A DNA stretch of 64,000 nt from Gracilaria gracilis. Lineage: Eukaryota > Rhodophyta > Florideophyceae > Gracilariales > Gracilariaceae. Shown one piece after another: positions 41,371 through 50,601 of the stretch. Positions within the stretch are counted from its first letter, which is position 1. Each line of letters starts with the position of its first letter. A program made the position numbers and the translations under genes. The notes beneath the pieces are model-generated. The model ran no database searches and was not told the DNA's origin. It saw only the letters and a program-made list of their open reading frames with translations. The stretch is from assembly GCA_030374805.1 (NCBI GenBank), contig JARGSG010000015.1, forward strand, positions 682,001 to 746,000, given 5' to 3'.

Positions 41371-41467
41371 TTGATCCGCCTGCGTTTGCGTTTGATCCGC
41401 CTGCGTTTGCGTTTGATCCGCCTGCGTTTGCGTTTGATCCGCCTGCGTTTGCGTTTAATCCGCCTGA
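41371..41467. repeat. 21-nt tandem repeat, 4.5 copies
   Basis: The unit TTGATCCGCCTGCGTTTGCGT repeats at 41371, 41392, 41413 and 41434, with a partial fifth copy (TTAATCCGCCTG) at 41455. The array ends about 35 bp before the BTB1 ATG and sits in the 372-bp divergent promoter region between the plastid-type gene and BTB1. Confidence 0.95.
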
Positions 41468-41500
41468 TCGCGCCCGTCCGTGTCGTCGCTCTCCGTCGCC

Positions 41501-42688
41501 ATGGCGCCGAGCCCGCGCAACATCTACGCCGAAGCGCCGGACAGCTCGCAGGAGGATGCGGACAACGCCTGTTCGCATGAGAGAGACCCGTCAGATTACT
41601 CGGAGTACACGTACCCGGTGGTGTCCGACTGCCCGCGCCAGTACGCACCGTGCGACGAGCAGTTTCGCGCCTTTGTGGTCGAGCAGCTGCTGGACGCCGA
41701 CTCCGCGCGCGAGCTGTGCGACGTCCAGCTGCGTACCACCGACGGCCATGACGTGCCGGCGTGCCGCGCGCTGCTGGCCGCGCATAGCGCCTACTTTCGT
41801 ACCCTCTTCTACTCCGACTTTGAGGAGGCCGTGCAGAGCCGTGCCGACGTCAACATGAACAGCCTGCTGCTGCGCCACGTGCTGCTGTTCTGTTACACGG
41901 GCCATTGCGCCTTTGTGGACCACTTGTTGAAGGCCTGCGCTTCCTCTCCTGCCGAACTGCGCCTGTTTCCGAGCCATGATCAGCTGCCGCTGCTGGTGCG
42001 GCTCAGTGCCGCCGCCGAGTACCACGGCCTCACACTGTTGCATCAATGGTGTGACTGCGCCTTGTACACCATCTGCCAAAAGTTCCACGCCTCCACCTGC
42101 GCCGTCTTACAGGCCATGCGCCAACACGCCGCCAACCATCCGGCCAAACTCAACCTGCTCCACCTCATCCGAAACAACGCCATGCTCTGCTTCAACGTCC
42201 CGCCCAGCGTGCGTGCCAACAAGTCGTCCAACGCTCAGTATCCGTATTCGTACGCTTCTTCGCGCTCCTCGCACGCTTCTTCGCGCTCCGCTGCGGACGC
42301 CACCAAGTACGGCGTCATTCAACTGTCGCCCGATGTGTTTGAGCAGGTGCTTGCCGCCAACCTGCCGCCGGACAGCCAGGAGTACGTCCTTCAGTGCATC
42401 TTCTTTTGGGTCACGCAGGGAACTGCCTTGAGGAGGAACACGCGTAAGCTGCGTCCGCGCCACGAGCAACAGACACCGCAACAGCAACCGCAACAGGATG
42501 TGCTTTACGTGCACCCAGATCGCCTGCAATGGGGAAAGCGCTTTGCTGCCAAGCTCAGCCTTAAAGCTATGCGCATTCGCTTTGTGCACGACTTTGTCAT
42601 TCCTACCGGCTTGGTAGACAACGTCGATCTCATGGATACGCTTTGGAATTATGTCTTGTCCTCCACCTCGGCCATTCAGGAGGTATAA
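41501..42688 (+). CDS. BTB/POZ domain protein 1 of a three-gene cluster
   Basis: 395-aa BTB protein, probably a CUL3 substrate adaptor. The BTB fold spans about residues 70-140: LCDVQLRTTDGHDVPACRALLAAHSAYFRTLF, here seen as LCDVQLRTTDGHDVPACRA and FCYTGHCAF. A BACK-like helical region follows (LSAAAEYHGLTLLHQWCDCA, then CAVLQAMRQH), then ELSPDVFEQVL-like IQLSPDVFEQVLAANLP. The C-terminal block WGKRFAAKLSLKAMRIRFVH with PTGL and MDTLWNYVLSSTS is shared with BTB protein 3. The ATG at 41501 is chosen over an upstream GTG. No Kelch, MATH or other partner domain is attached. It is far more GC-rich than its two paralogues. Confidence 0.9.
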   Translation: MAPSPRNIYAEAPDSSQEDADNACSHERDPSDYSEYTYPVVSDCPRQYAPCDEQFRAFVVEQLLDADSARELCDVQLRTTDGHDVPACRALLAAHSAYFRTLFYSDFEEAVQSRADVNMNSLLLRHVLLFCYTGHCAFVDHLLKACASSPAELRLFPSHDQLPLLVRLSAAAEYHGLTLLHQWCDCALYTICQKFHASTCAVLQAMRQHAANHPAKLNLLHLIRNNAMLCFNVPPSVRANKSSNAQYPYSYASSRSSHASSRSAADATKYGVIQLSPDVFEQVLAANLPPDSQEYVLQCIFFWVTQGTALRRNTRKLRPRHEQQTPQQQPQQDVLYVHPDRLQWGKRFAAKLSLKAMRIRFVHDFVIPTGLVDNVDLMDTLWNYVLSSTSAIQEV

Positions 42689-45387
42689 CCTCTTTATGAC
42701 CCACCAGTCCACACTCTTTGTTATTTGTACCGCTCAAACAATGGAGCACCACTCGAGCTGTGTGTCGCCTCGAGTCGCTCCCTCAAACACCTTCACCGCC
42801 TTTGGCGAATTTACCGACGCCCTCTACGTTCCATCCACGATATTGTAAACCTTTTGCAGTACGATTGTCGTGCAGTCTGTGCCATAAGCTCGCCCTAAAG
42901 ATGCGTGTAGACTAGGAGTGTAGTCGCAATCAGATTCTGTATGCCCATGATGTGGAACTGGAAGAGGCTGGCAGCAAGAGCGGTTGCTTACCGCGAGTTG
43001 CGTCCACCCCACAACGGCCTAGTGTTACTTGATCCACCGAGCTTTTATGGACAAGTGTCCGGACACAGAACGAATCGAGAGCAAAAGAGGCCAAACAGTA
43101 CGGACGCCTTCTCCATTTTAAAAAGCGCCAGCAAACTTTACCTTCTCTCAGGTGGACTGGGGTTTCTCCCGCCCTCAAAGAGGCTCCCTTTTGGGGCACC
43201 CATGATACGGAATTACTAGTAATGCTTCTCGAAACCATGCCGAAAAGTATCTAAACTATAACACGAGATGATATCGCCCTTCATTTGGCAAAAAAGCGCC
43301 TGTCCAGTTCTTCAGAAACAAGTAGAAGTGGCCCTAACTTATGAGCACTTTTGATCCCAAGACGTTTCTGACTGGTTGTAAGATGTGAAGCAAATCTTTC
43401 TTAACAAGCACCATCGACTGTTTAACGAAATGAGGTTTATGTCCCCAAATCGCCGAGTGCCTAGTTATCAGCTGCGTTAAGCAGTTAAATGACGAAGTGT
43501 AAGATAAAAACTATGCAAGTGCTATGATGGGCCTATTAGTTCTAATACACCAACATAATTGGAGCAAAGGGGGTCCCCCTCTCCCTTCTTTGTGCGAAGA
43601 AGAAGGGAAAGGGGACGCAATGTCACGTGCAGAGCACGTGCATCGTTAAACCATAAGAAAAAGACAATGTAAGTTTTAAGCCCATCGCTAGTCCAGATCC
43701 TGACCCATACCTTCAAGCACTGCAACTTGTTTAACAAGTTCGAGCTAACAGGACAAACTTCTCGGGGGTGGGCTGGGGCTTCTCATGCCTTTGAGCAGAG
43801 GCTCTTGTGGAGCATTTATTACTTCAACCACTACCCGTGATAAGATATGTGTTATCCTATCACGGGTCATGGTTGAGGCACCTTACTGAACAATTTGGTT
43901 CAGTAACAAAGCACTAGTCTGCCACAATTGCTGCAGAATAGACGGTTTTCCGTAGTTAACACCCCGAAAAACGCTTCATTCGGCAGAAAGTGCGACTGCT
44001 CACCAATAGCATGGGCTTGATATGCCTCGGCTACCAGCGCAACCAGGAACAAAATCTAGTTCGCAAGGAGTAGACAATAGAGAAGAGGCGATATCATAAG
44101 AAGAGAATAGCGCATTTAAGTTGAAACACAAGAAGAAGAACAATACAAATGAAGTTCAGCGCTAGTCAAACTCGGGCTCCAAATTCTCAAGGTCTTCATA
44201 ACACCTCAAATCTACTTAAGAATTATGCGGAACTTCTTCAGCATTCGATCCCGCTTCTTGTTGTTCGCCCCGTCTATGTTTCTAGCTTTTTGAGGATCCT
44301 TGGACCGCTTGCTCACACGGCGACGACGACGCTCTCCATATGGCAATGTCTCTTCCACCAGTCTATTCCAAATAACATTTCTATCGATAGGTGCACATTT
44401 TAGAGGGACTAGTCGCGGAAGAGGCTCCGTTTGTTGTCTCAATCTTGTGTCTGATTTTTTGCAGAACAAACAGGCGACTTAAATGAATGTATAGCGTCTC
44501 AAGAGCCGGTGAGGGAGATGGATTGCGAAATATCCTGTTTTTTGCTCATAAAGCCTCGGATGTGGTGTACACACACGATGGCGACTATAGAAAAGACGGT
44601 ACCTGTAGCGACTTCAAGAAAAATCGCAAGCACAGCCTAGTAAGGGCTGACAAGACAGTATTTGGCGTGAGCGGTTTGGGCCGAAACCCATGGTCAGTGC
44701 ATGAAACAAGACCGCACAGCGCTCCACGCTGACGGCTTCAGAAGAAGAACGATGCTACATATAGTTTATCAGGCTCCGTCGGGCTATCAGTTCATGAAAG
44801 CAGCCCCCGCCAATTAACTCGCATGATGATCGCCTCGCGTCTAACAGAGCTTCGTTGACGCGCCGTGAAGACGCCAGAGTCCACGAGTACTCGGCAATGA
44901 ATGCGCTGGAGCACAACAATGAGTTGATCGGTCGAAAGCTGCGCCCATGGCAGAGCACTCTGCAATGCAGGAACCACATTGCGTTCCAAATCCGAAAGCT
45001 TTTGTACCTCCTTGGTGTTTGCCTTCGCGTCGCATGCAGAGTCTGCAGAGTTTGTTTGACAACTGGAACTGTTTGGGTGGCGGCGACGGCGGCGACGGCG
45101 GCGGGCAGGCAGAAATCATCATTCAGTATGGTAACGACACCAGCCTCCGAATAGAGCGGAAACCACGCGTAGTGGCGCACTATTACACGCGAACAATCGG
45201 ACGATGAAGTGACATGCGGGTTTGTGCCTTTGATGAGCACGAACAGCAAGTAGAAGCGCGAGTAAGGCTGAGCATTGATACATGCGGTCATGGCCGTGGT
45301 TTTTCATTGTCGTACGCCGCGAGATATAGTAAGATTATGTTTCTTTTACGATGAGCTGTGAGGGGTTCATACCATACCCAACATCGT
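42689..45387. other. 2.7-kb gene-poor region between BTB genes
   Basis: No supported gene. It includes two related segments (about 43130-43195 and 43753-43812, sharing GGTGGRCTGGGG and AGAGGCTC blocks), suggesting an old local duplication, and a 53-nt imperfect palindrome at 43824-43876. Frames around 44.8-45.2 kb are open on both strands but show no family features. Confidence 0.4.
43824..43876. repeat. 53-nt imperfect palindrome
   Basis: Left arm 43824-43842 (TCAACC...CCCGTGATA) and right arm 43858-43876 (TATCACGGG...GGTTGA) pair at 17 of 19 positions, with a 15-nt loop. The inner 10 bp are perfect. This strength of pairing would fold stably in RNA. Confidence 0.75.
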
Positions 45388-45693
45388 TCAGCTGAACAAT
45401 TGCTCTTCTACGCTTGGAGGCGGATAGAAGCGCGTGTGGATTCCAGCTGGTTTGGTCACCAAATTGACATCATCAGCAGTCTCTTTATCGTCAATCGCAA
45501 TCGTTGCTAAAACGCTGCCGTTTGCTTCTGTCCTCTTTAGCAATTCGGTTCTTTTTTCCGTCGCAGTTGGAACAAAATCTTTCGACGGAAACGAGCCAGC
45601 AAGAGAAGTGCCCTGTAAGACAGTCACCAAATGTTGACGACTGATTGCTCCCGTGGTTGCTACCCGTCTAGATAACACAGTCAAGCCCGTCAT
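45388..45693 (-). CDS. Possible small mitochondrial protein (101 aa)
   Basis: Low-confidence candidate. From the ATG at 45693 the frame encodes a presequence-like N-terminus (MTGLTVLSRRVATTGAISR), a charged middle (TATEKRTELLKRTEANGSV) and a proline-containing end (HTRFYPPPSVEEQLFS). I do not recognise a family. About 390 bp upstream another minus-strand start (46084) also begins like a mitochondrial presequence (MSRRVLNVWAVSVPQFF), so this may be the last exon of a longer spliced gene, or chance. Confidence 0.3.
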   Translation of the reverse strand: MTGLTVLSRRVATTGAISRQHLVTVLQGTSLAGSFPSKDFVPTATEKRTELLKRTEANGSVLATIAIDDKETADDVNLVTKPAGIHTRFYPPPSVEEQLFS

Positions 45694-46102
45694 CGTCTCC
45701 AGTTTTCTTAATTGTTCTAATTGAGTGTGCTGTTTTTTTTTGTTTGGTAAGCTCGTACTTCTTTGCATCGGTGTGCTTGTTTTTCTACGGCAGCTCTTTG
45801 TCGGTAAATGTGAGCGATGGTGAAACAAGACCCGAGTTCTGTAAGATGCGATATAGAACCATATCTGTGACGCACAACCTCGCTCAGCTGTCCTCGTTTG
45901 TCTACAGACATGCAAGATGCGGTATTCTCACGTTGAGGAAGCAAATGAAAGCCAGGAATGCCTGTACTCGCTGCTTTGGCCGTGCGGCCTGATTGGTAGC
46001 ACCAGCTGATACGAATGCTCTAGAAGAAAGATTGAAGAACTGGGGGACAGAAACGGCCCAAACGTTGAGAACACGTCTAGACATGGCGATGAGAGAGGTG
46101 TC

Positions 46103-46711
46103 TTAAGCAGCTACAACTAACATATTTGGTTCTAAAAATATCAAAGACAGCCTGGATGAAGCGTATTCACAACTGGGGGGGTTTGTACTACAAACTTTGT
46201 AGAGTATCACACTAAAACGTTTTGTTGAAGAGTATTCTGGAAGGTGTTCTGCTCTTTTTGAGTTTGAACTGTGGAAGTCCTCAGCAAGCTCTGTAAAATG
46301 GTTCCGGACGTACAGGGCATTACAGATGGTCGGGGGGATGTAAACAGTGCACACGCGAGGCGTGGCATTTGCGTTTTGTGGACACAAACGAATACAGTGC
46401 GAGTACAGTAAAGTAAAAAAGTTGCGATCTAAAAAGTGATTCAAAAGCGCTCGGAGGGAAGCAATTCCAAAGAGGAGGTTCCCAAGTTGGGGATCGCCAT
46501 CAATATGGTGCTCTGCACAGAGGAAACTGTAACCTTGACAGTTGGGTTGCAGACTGTGCCACCCAACTGTTAAGGCTACAGTTGTTATGAAACAAACAGC
46601 TGCCAGAAAAGTGTATGATAATAGCTTTATCACCGCCGATCGACCAAACAAAGTTGCATCAAACACTGCGCTACATATGTGGAAGTTGTTTGCTGCATTA
46701 CACTCCCTGTT
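46103..46711 (-). pseudogene. Fragment resembling a type II membrane glycosyltransferase
   Basis: A minus-strand frame open from 46711 to 46103 with no ATG. It encodes a hydrophobic anchor (LLSYTFLAAVCFITTVALTV) followed by a lumenal-type region containing PQLGNLLFGIASLRALLNH. That motif recalls the G-x-LGNQ-x-x-x-A-x-L donor-site motif of GT11-like and related fucosyltransferases, which is a weak resemblance. Length (under 200 aa) is too short for an intact enzyme and the start is missing, so a gene fragment or an undetected upstream exon is likely. A degenerate second copy lies upstream at about 46840-47030. Confidence 0.35.
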
Positions 46712-47955
46712 TCAAGGCAAGGACGTTTTGAGTCGTTCTGGTGGTGGTAAATTCCGATGTGATGGACGGCGCCACCCGCGACGCGTTCTGAATCAGAACT
46801 TGTGATTCAACACCGGAAGCAACACAGTCGCTGATGCGACAATGACACGTGTTTACTGTGTTTATGGAGAAAACGTGATCGCACTCGCGAGACGTGGCAT
46901 TTGCATTGTCGAGCTTTAATGATTACAGTTTGATTGCCTGCTGATTACGTACAGCCCTTCTGTAAAGGACACACTTGCGAGCAACAAGTGTTTCAAAAAC
47001 CGCTCGATGGGAAGCAACCCTAAATATGCTCCACCCTCTTTCAGCAATTTCATTTCCTCATGTTTCGTCAACGCACTTCCTTGGCGCTGCATAACTCAAG
47101 AAGCAATGCCCTTGTGTCTTGTCAACTTGACAATGTTCAACACAACAAAAGTAAGCTTTCGTTTGTAACGTTCGGCTCAAATCCAATTTCGCATCGTGGA
47201 ACGATGAGTAAGCGATGCCCAAAAGGCACATTTACAACAAGCAGTGGGTCCCCTATTTTGCAACAAACAGCTTCATTGAATGTGCGTTTCTTGCTTACAC
47301 CCACAAGCCCTTGGTCACACCGCACTAAGTGTTGAACGAGCCCAAAAGCAAACCACAACAAAAGCAATTGAAACTTGAAGCAGTTGAGTAACTTGGAAAC
47401 GTAAAAGCACACCAATTCTTTTCTTACGCCCAAAAAACGTAACTAGTTACACGGTAGTCCGTGTTGGAACAGCAGTGAATTTGCATCTTAATGATTTCCA
47501 CTTGTTGCTTTGCTGAGCCATATCATATCAACGCTAATTCCACACATACAGAGTACTTTTTTTGAAACCGCCCCTTTCTGGTCAGCCATCCTGCTCTCGT
47601 CTAAAAATTTGCATTCCGCTGGGAACAAACCCAGCGTCACAGTCAGGCTGTAACTTTAGACAGAACTTGCCGTGGTTAGAAATTTCCTTTCGGAATTCAT
47701 TCCTGGCCGTGGGCACTGCACGGATGTGGGACGACCGAAAACTCCTATAAAACCTTTGAAAGCCATTGATCGTACGCCGAAGAAGCCTGCCTAGAATATA
47801 CATCTCGTCTGTTGAAGGTCTCCCATTCACACTGCGACACTCTTCAAGCCATCATTTCGTTCTGGTACTCCTATCATACTTTTCATTGCTATTGGTGGCG
47901 ACCGTGGAAACAACGTCATCCTCGCCTAAGACACGACTGTTTTCTTTTTTCCATT
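46712..47955. other. Gene-poor region upstream of BTB protein 2
   Basis: About 1.2 kb containing the degenerate duplicate of the neighbouring fragment and otherwise only short frames. The frame of BTB2 is open upstream to 47812, but only from a non-ATG codon. It presumably holds the BTB2 promoter near its right end. Confidence 0.4.
46840..47030 (-). pseudogene. Degenerate duplicate of the 46.1-46.7 kb fragment
   Basis: Two blocks match the neighbouring fragment in the same order and orientation. The block around 46881-46905 (GCACTCGCGAGACGTGGCATTTGC) matches about 46350-46373 with 2 differences. The block around 46989-47025 (TTCAAAAACCGCTCGATGGG...) matches about 46440-46474. Block spacing differs by about 15 bp and the frame is broken, so this is a decayed copy. 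Confidence 0.45.
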
Positions 47956-49071
47956 ATGGCTCTTTCCGATTTGTACACGAAAGACCAGTATTATGAACCA
48001 AATCACGATGAGTTTCGACGCCATACATTTGGAACTCTTTACCATTCTCGAATCGCCCGAGATCTCTCTGACGTTTCGCTGCTAACGAGTGACGGTAAAA
48101 AACGTCCTGCATTTCGAGCGCTTCTGGCTGGCTGCAGCAAGTACTTCTACAAGCTTTTCGTTTCTAACCCCGGAGCTACAGAGAAGCAAGAAGTATCAGT
48201 CGATGTGACCGATACTGTTCTATTGGAAGTTCTGACTTTCGCCTATGCTGGTCATTGTAACCTTTTAACGGCCATACTGTCGCATACAACTCAATTTTCG
48301 GCACGGGAACTCAACGAGTTGATGCAGCTAAGGAAGGCCGCTAAAGACTACGGTATGCACCCATTGTATGAGTGGTGTGATTCTACGCTTCATCGTCTGT
48401 ACCGCGAATCTCCGAGATTTGCCTGCAATATCCTTCAATCGATGATCGATCATGGAGAGCACAACGATGACTCCAGAAAGCATGTCATAAGCTTTATTGT
48501 GAAAAACCATATGCAATCCTTTCACGTATGCGAGAATCACTCCGAACCCAGTTGCCGTCGCGAGAAAGATTTTGTTGGATGCCGATCTCGTACGCATTTT
48601 CACAGGTGCTCTTACTGGGGCATTCATGCATTGGAGCCAAGAACGCTGGATGATGTATTTGAAAATTTTGATATGAACCTCATACGTAGGGCACGTGCTA
48701 CTTTACCTGGGACTACTGAATCCTTGTTTACCGCGATACTGTTCTGGATGACTGATGGATGTTTGCTTCCGTGCGACTTGCGTACGGTTCCTTTGCAAAC
48801 AACTTCTTCAAAGTTGGACAATGTCAAAGATACGTGTTACTGTCGTACAGATGAAGGTTCTCTGACCGCTCTGGACAGTTTCGCAGACGCGTATGCGATC
48901 GATTTCGAAGTGCCCGACGAAAAGAAGATTTTTTTCGTCGATGAAAATCGTTTTGCTTGGGGGAAAAAACTTGCAGCCCGGTTGGATATCAATAGGGTGA
49001 GCAGCGAATACAAGCACGAGGTACTCTTTGCAACGGGTTTGGTTGATAAATGCCAGCGCTCCAACTATTGA
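47956..49071 (+). CDS. BTB/POZ domain protein 2, divergent and C-terminally short
   Basis: 371-aa BTB paralogue. The BTB fold spans about residues 36-104 (LSDVSLLTSDGKKRPAFRAL, then LTFAYAGHCNLL). The middle region keeps AAKDYGMHPLYEWCDSTLH, equivalent to AAEYHG..LLHxWCD in the other two. The C-terminal block begins FFVDENRFAWGKKLAARLDI and reaches ATGLVDK. It then stops about 18 residues before the end seen in BTB1 and BTB3, lacking the DxLWNxVLSxTS segment, and the MRIRFVHD element is replaced by SSEYKHEV. It is therefore the most divergent copy, but its frame is intact, so probably functional. The ATG at 47956 follows a T-rich leader. Confidence 0.85.
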   Translation: MALSDLYTKDQYYEPNHDEFRRHTFGTLYHSRIARDLSDVSLLTSDGKKRPAFRALLAGCSKYFYKLFVSNPGATEKQEVSVDVTDTVLLEVLTFAYAGHCNLLTAILSHTTQFSARELNELMQLRKAAKDYGMHPLYEWCDSTLHRLYRESPRFACNILQSMIDHGEHNDDSRKHVISFIVKNHMQSFHVCENHSEPSCRREKDFVGCRSRTHFHRCSYWGIHALEPRTLDDVFENFDMNLIRRARATLPGTTESLFTAILFWMTDGCLLPCDLRTVPLQTTSSKLDNVKDTCYCRTDEGSLTALDSFADAYAIDFEVPDEKKIFFVDENRFAWGKKLAARLDINRVSSEYKHEVLFATGLVDKCQRSNY

Positions 49072-50601
49072 AAGGGGAAAGGTGATAGACAAGATCAAGC
49101 AGTGGCCTTCAAAGCTTTCGGCATACTTTGACATAGGGTCATACGTCTACTTTCGTAGATAATTTAGTGTTCCTTCTAGTTTGTAACAAGGTTTACCGAG
49201 TTGCACCAAAGAAGAGGAAGAAATACTCGATGAGCAAAGAAATCCCTGCAGCTCCATTCCACGTTTTACGTCCAGTTCTTGTCAAGTTAAAGACCTTCAT
49301 ACCTATACGCAGAAGAATTTATCAGTTATTGGAGTCTGAGCAGGAATCCTTCGCTCCGACCATCCCAAATGAATACAACCCTTTCTACTTTTTCTCCTAT
49401 GATGACATCTTTCACTCAAAGAAATGTTTTAGTGTGCTTCTCCGGCCGGTTTTAGTGTCCTTCACATTTAGTTAGTGAAGAGGTATCTTACCGCCCAATT
49501 CTATCTTCGTTATTCTGATGAAACCAGAATGGTTCTACTTGAAAAAGAGGTTTAATTACAATAGGGCCTCCACTATTAATGTGCTCCTGCATGTCGTGCT
49601 GGAGGCAGACAGAGAAGTATACAGCAGAGACAGTTGCGCCCCGCTTCAAGCTGAGCTTGAAGTAGTTAATATTGTGGCTATAGAACGTGAAATATAGCCA
49701 AAAACATCTTGTAGAACCGTCCCCGGGCCCCCTTAAGAGCCCCACGGACGAATGAGTAAACTACAGATGTCCCGGCAGGCGTCTGGATGAAGTTCTCTGT
49801 GCTTCCCTCCTCCCTCTGCTCCACACTGTAAAGGATACATTGATGAAGGGGAAAAAGTCCATGCCACAAGTATTTGCACCTACTCTAACGTTCCGATCCA
49901 AGAAAAGCGATATGCTTTGGCGCTGATAATTTTTGAATGCTGCTGTGCCGCTGATCCTCAAAACATGGTTGAAGCTTCTTTAAGTGTGTCTCCAAGGTTA
50001 CATTTGTAGGAAGCAGAATCCATTCGTAGCTGGAAACATGGCACTACAGTTTGAGAGCGTACATATCTGTACACCGCATAGATCAGACTCTCAAACTGTT
50101 GCAGAAGCAGCTTGGACGTAACTGTGACGTGCGCTGTGTTAAAAGTGCGCCAATGCTGGAACGATGAGTGCAGAAGGAAGCCAACAAGATTCGACGCCTA
50201 CTTATAGTGCACTTCTTCGTCAGAGTCGAGCCATCAGCTGTAGACATGTTTGCAATGGCTTTTCATGTTCATGGTTGCGATTTGCTGACTGACCAAAAAG
50301 GTCAACGGCGACTGCTAAGCATTTGGAAAGTCTTGGTTGAGCACACATCGTTCGCCTCCAAAGACAAGGACAATTTGATGCCAGAGATATATCAACCGTG
50401 GTACGTGCGCTGGCAAGTGCTGCCACGGGTATGTGCTAGATACGTGTCATGATACCTAACGTCTCGGTAGTACCGAGTCGGTACAGGTACGTCTACTTCC
50501 TGAATGGTTTTCGGATCAACATGCATCAGACCATGACCCATCTCCAATCGATCTCAGGACGGCTCTAAACATCGTTTACCTCACGCTACATCTCTGTCCT
50601 C
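49072..50601. other. 1.5-kb gene-poor region between BTB2 and BTB3
   Basis: Short open frames only; none with a family signature. A 15-nt perfect palindrome lies at 50463-50477, about 125 bp upstream of BTB3. A few direct GAGCTTGAAGT-like repeats occur near 49640-49665. Confidence 0.4.
50463..50477. promoter_or_regulatory. 15-nt palindrome upstream of BTB3
   Basis: CTCGGTA (50463-50469), central G, TACCGAG (50471-50477). It is a perfect inverted repeat located about 125 bp before the BTB3 start; a role as a dimeric factor site is possible but unproven. Confidence 0.4.

Noticed and set aside
44755-45291. 178-codon minus-strand frame and overlapping frames at 44.8-45.2 kb
   Set aside because: Open on both strands without any recognisable motif; not enough to call a gene.
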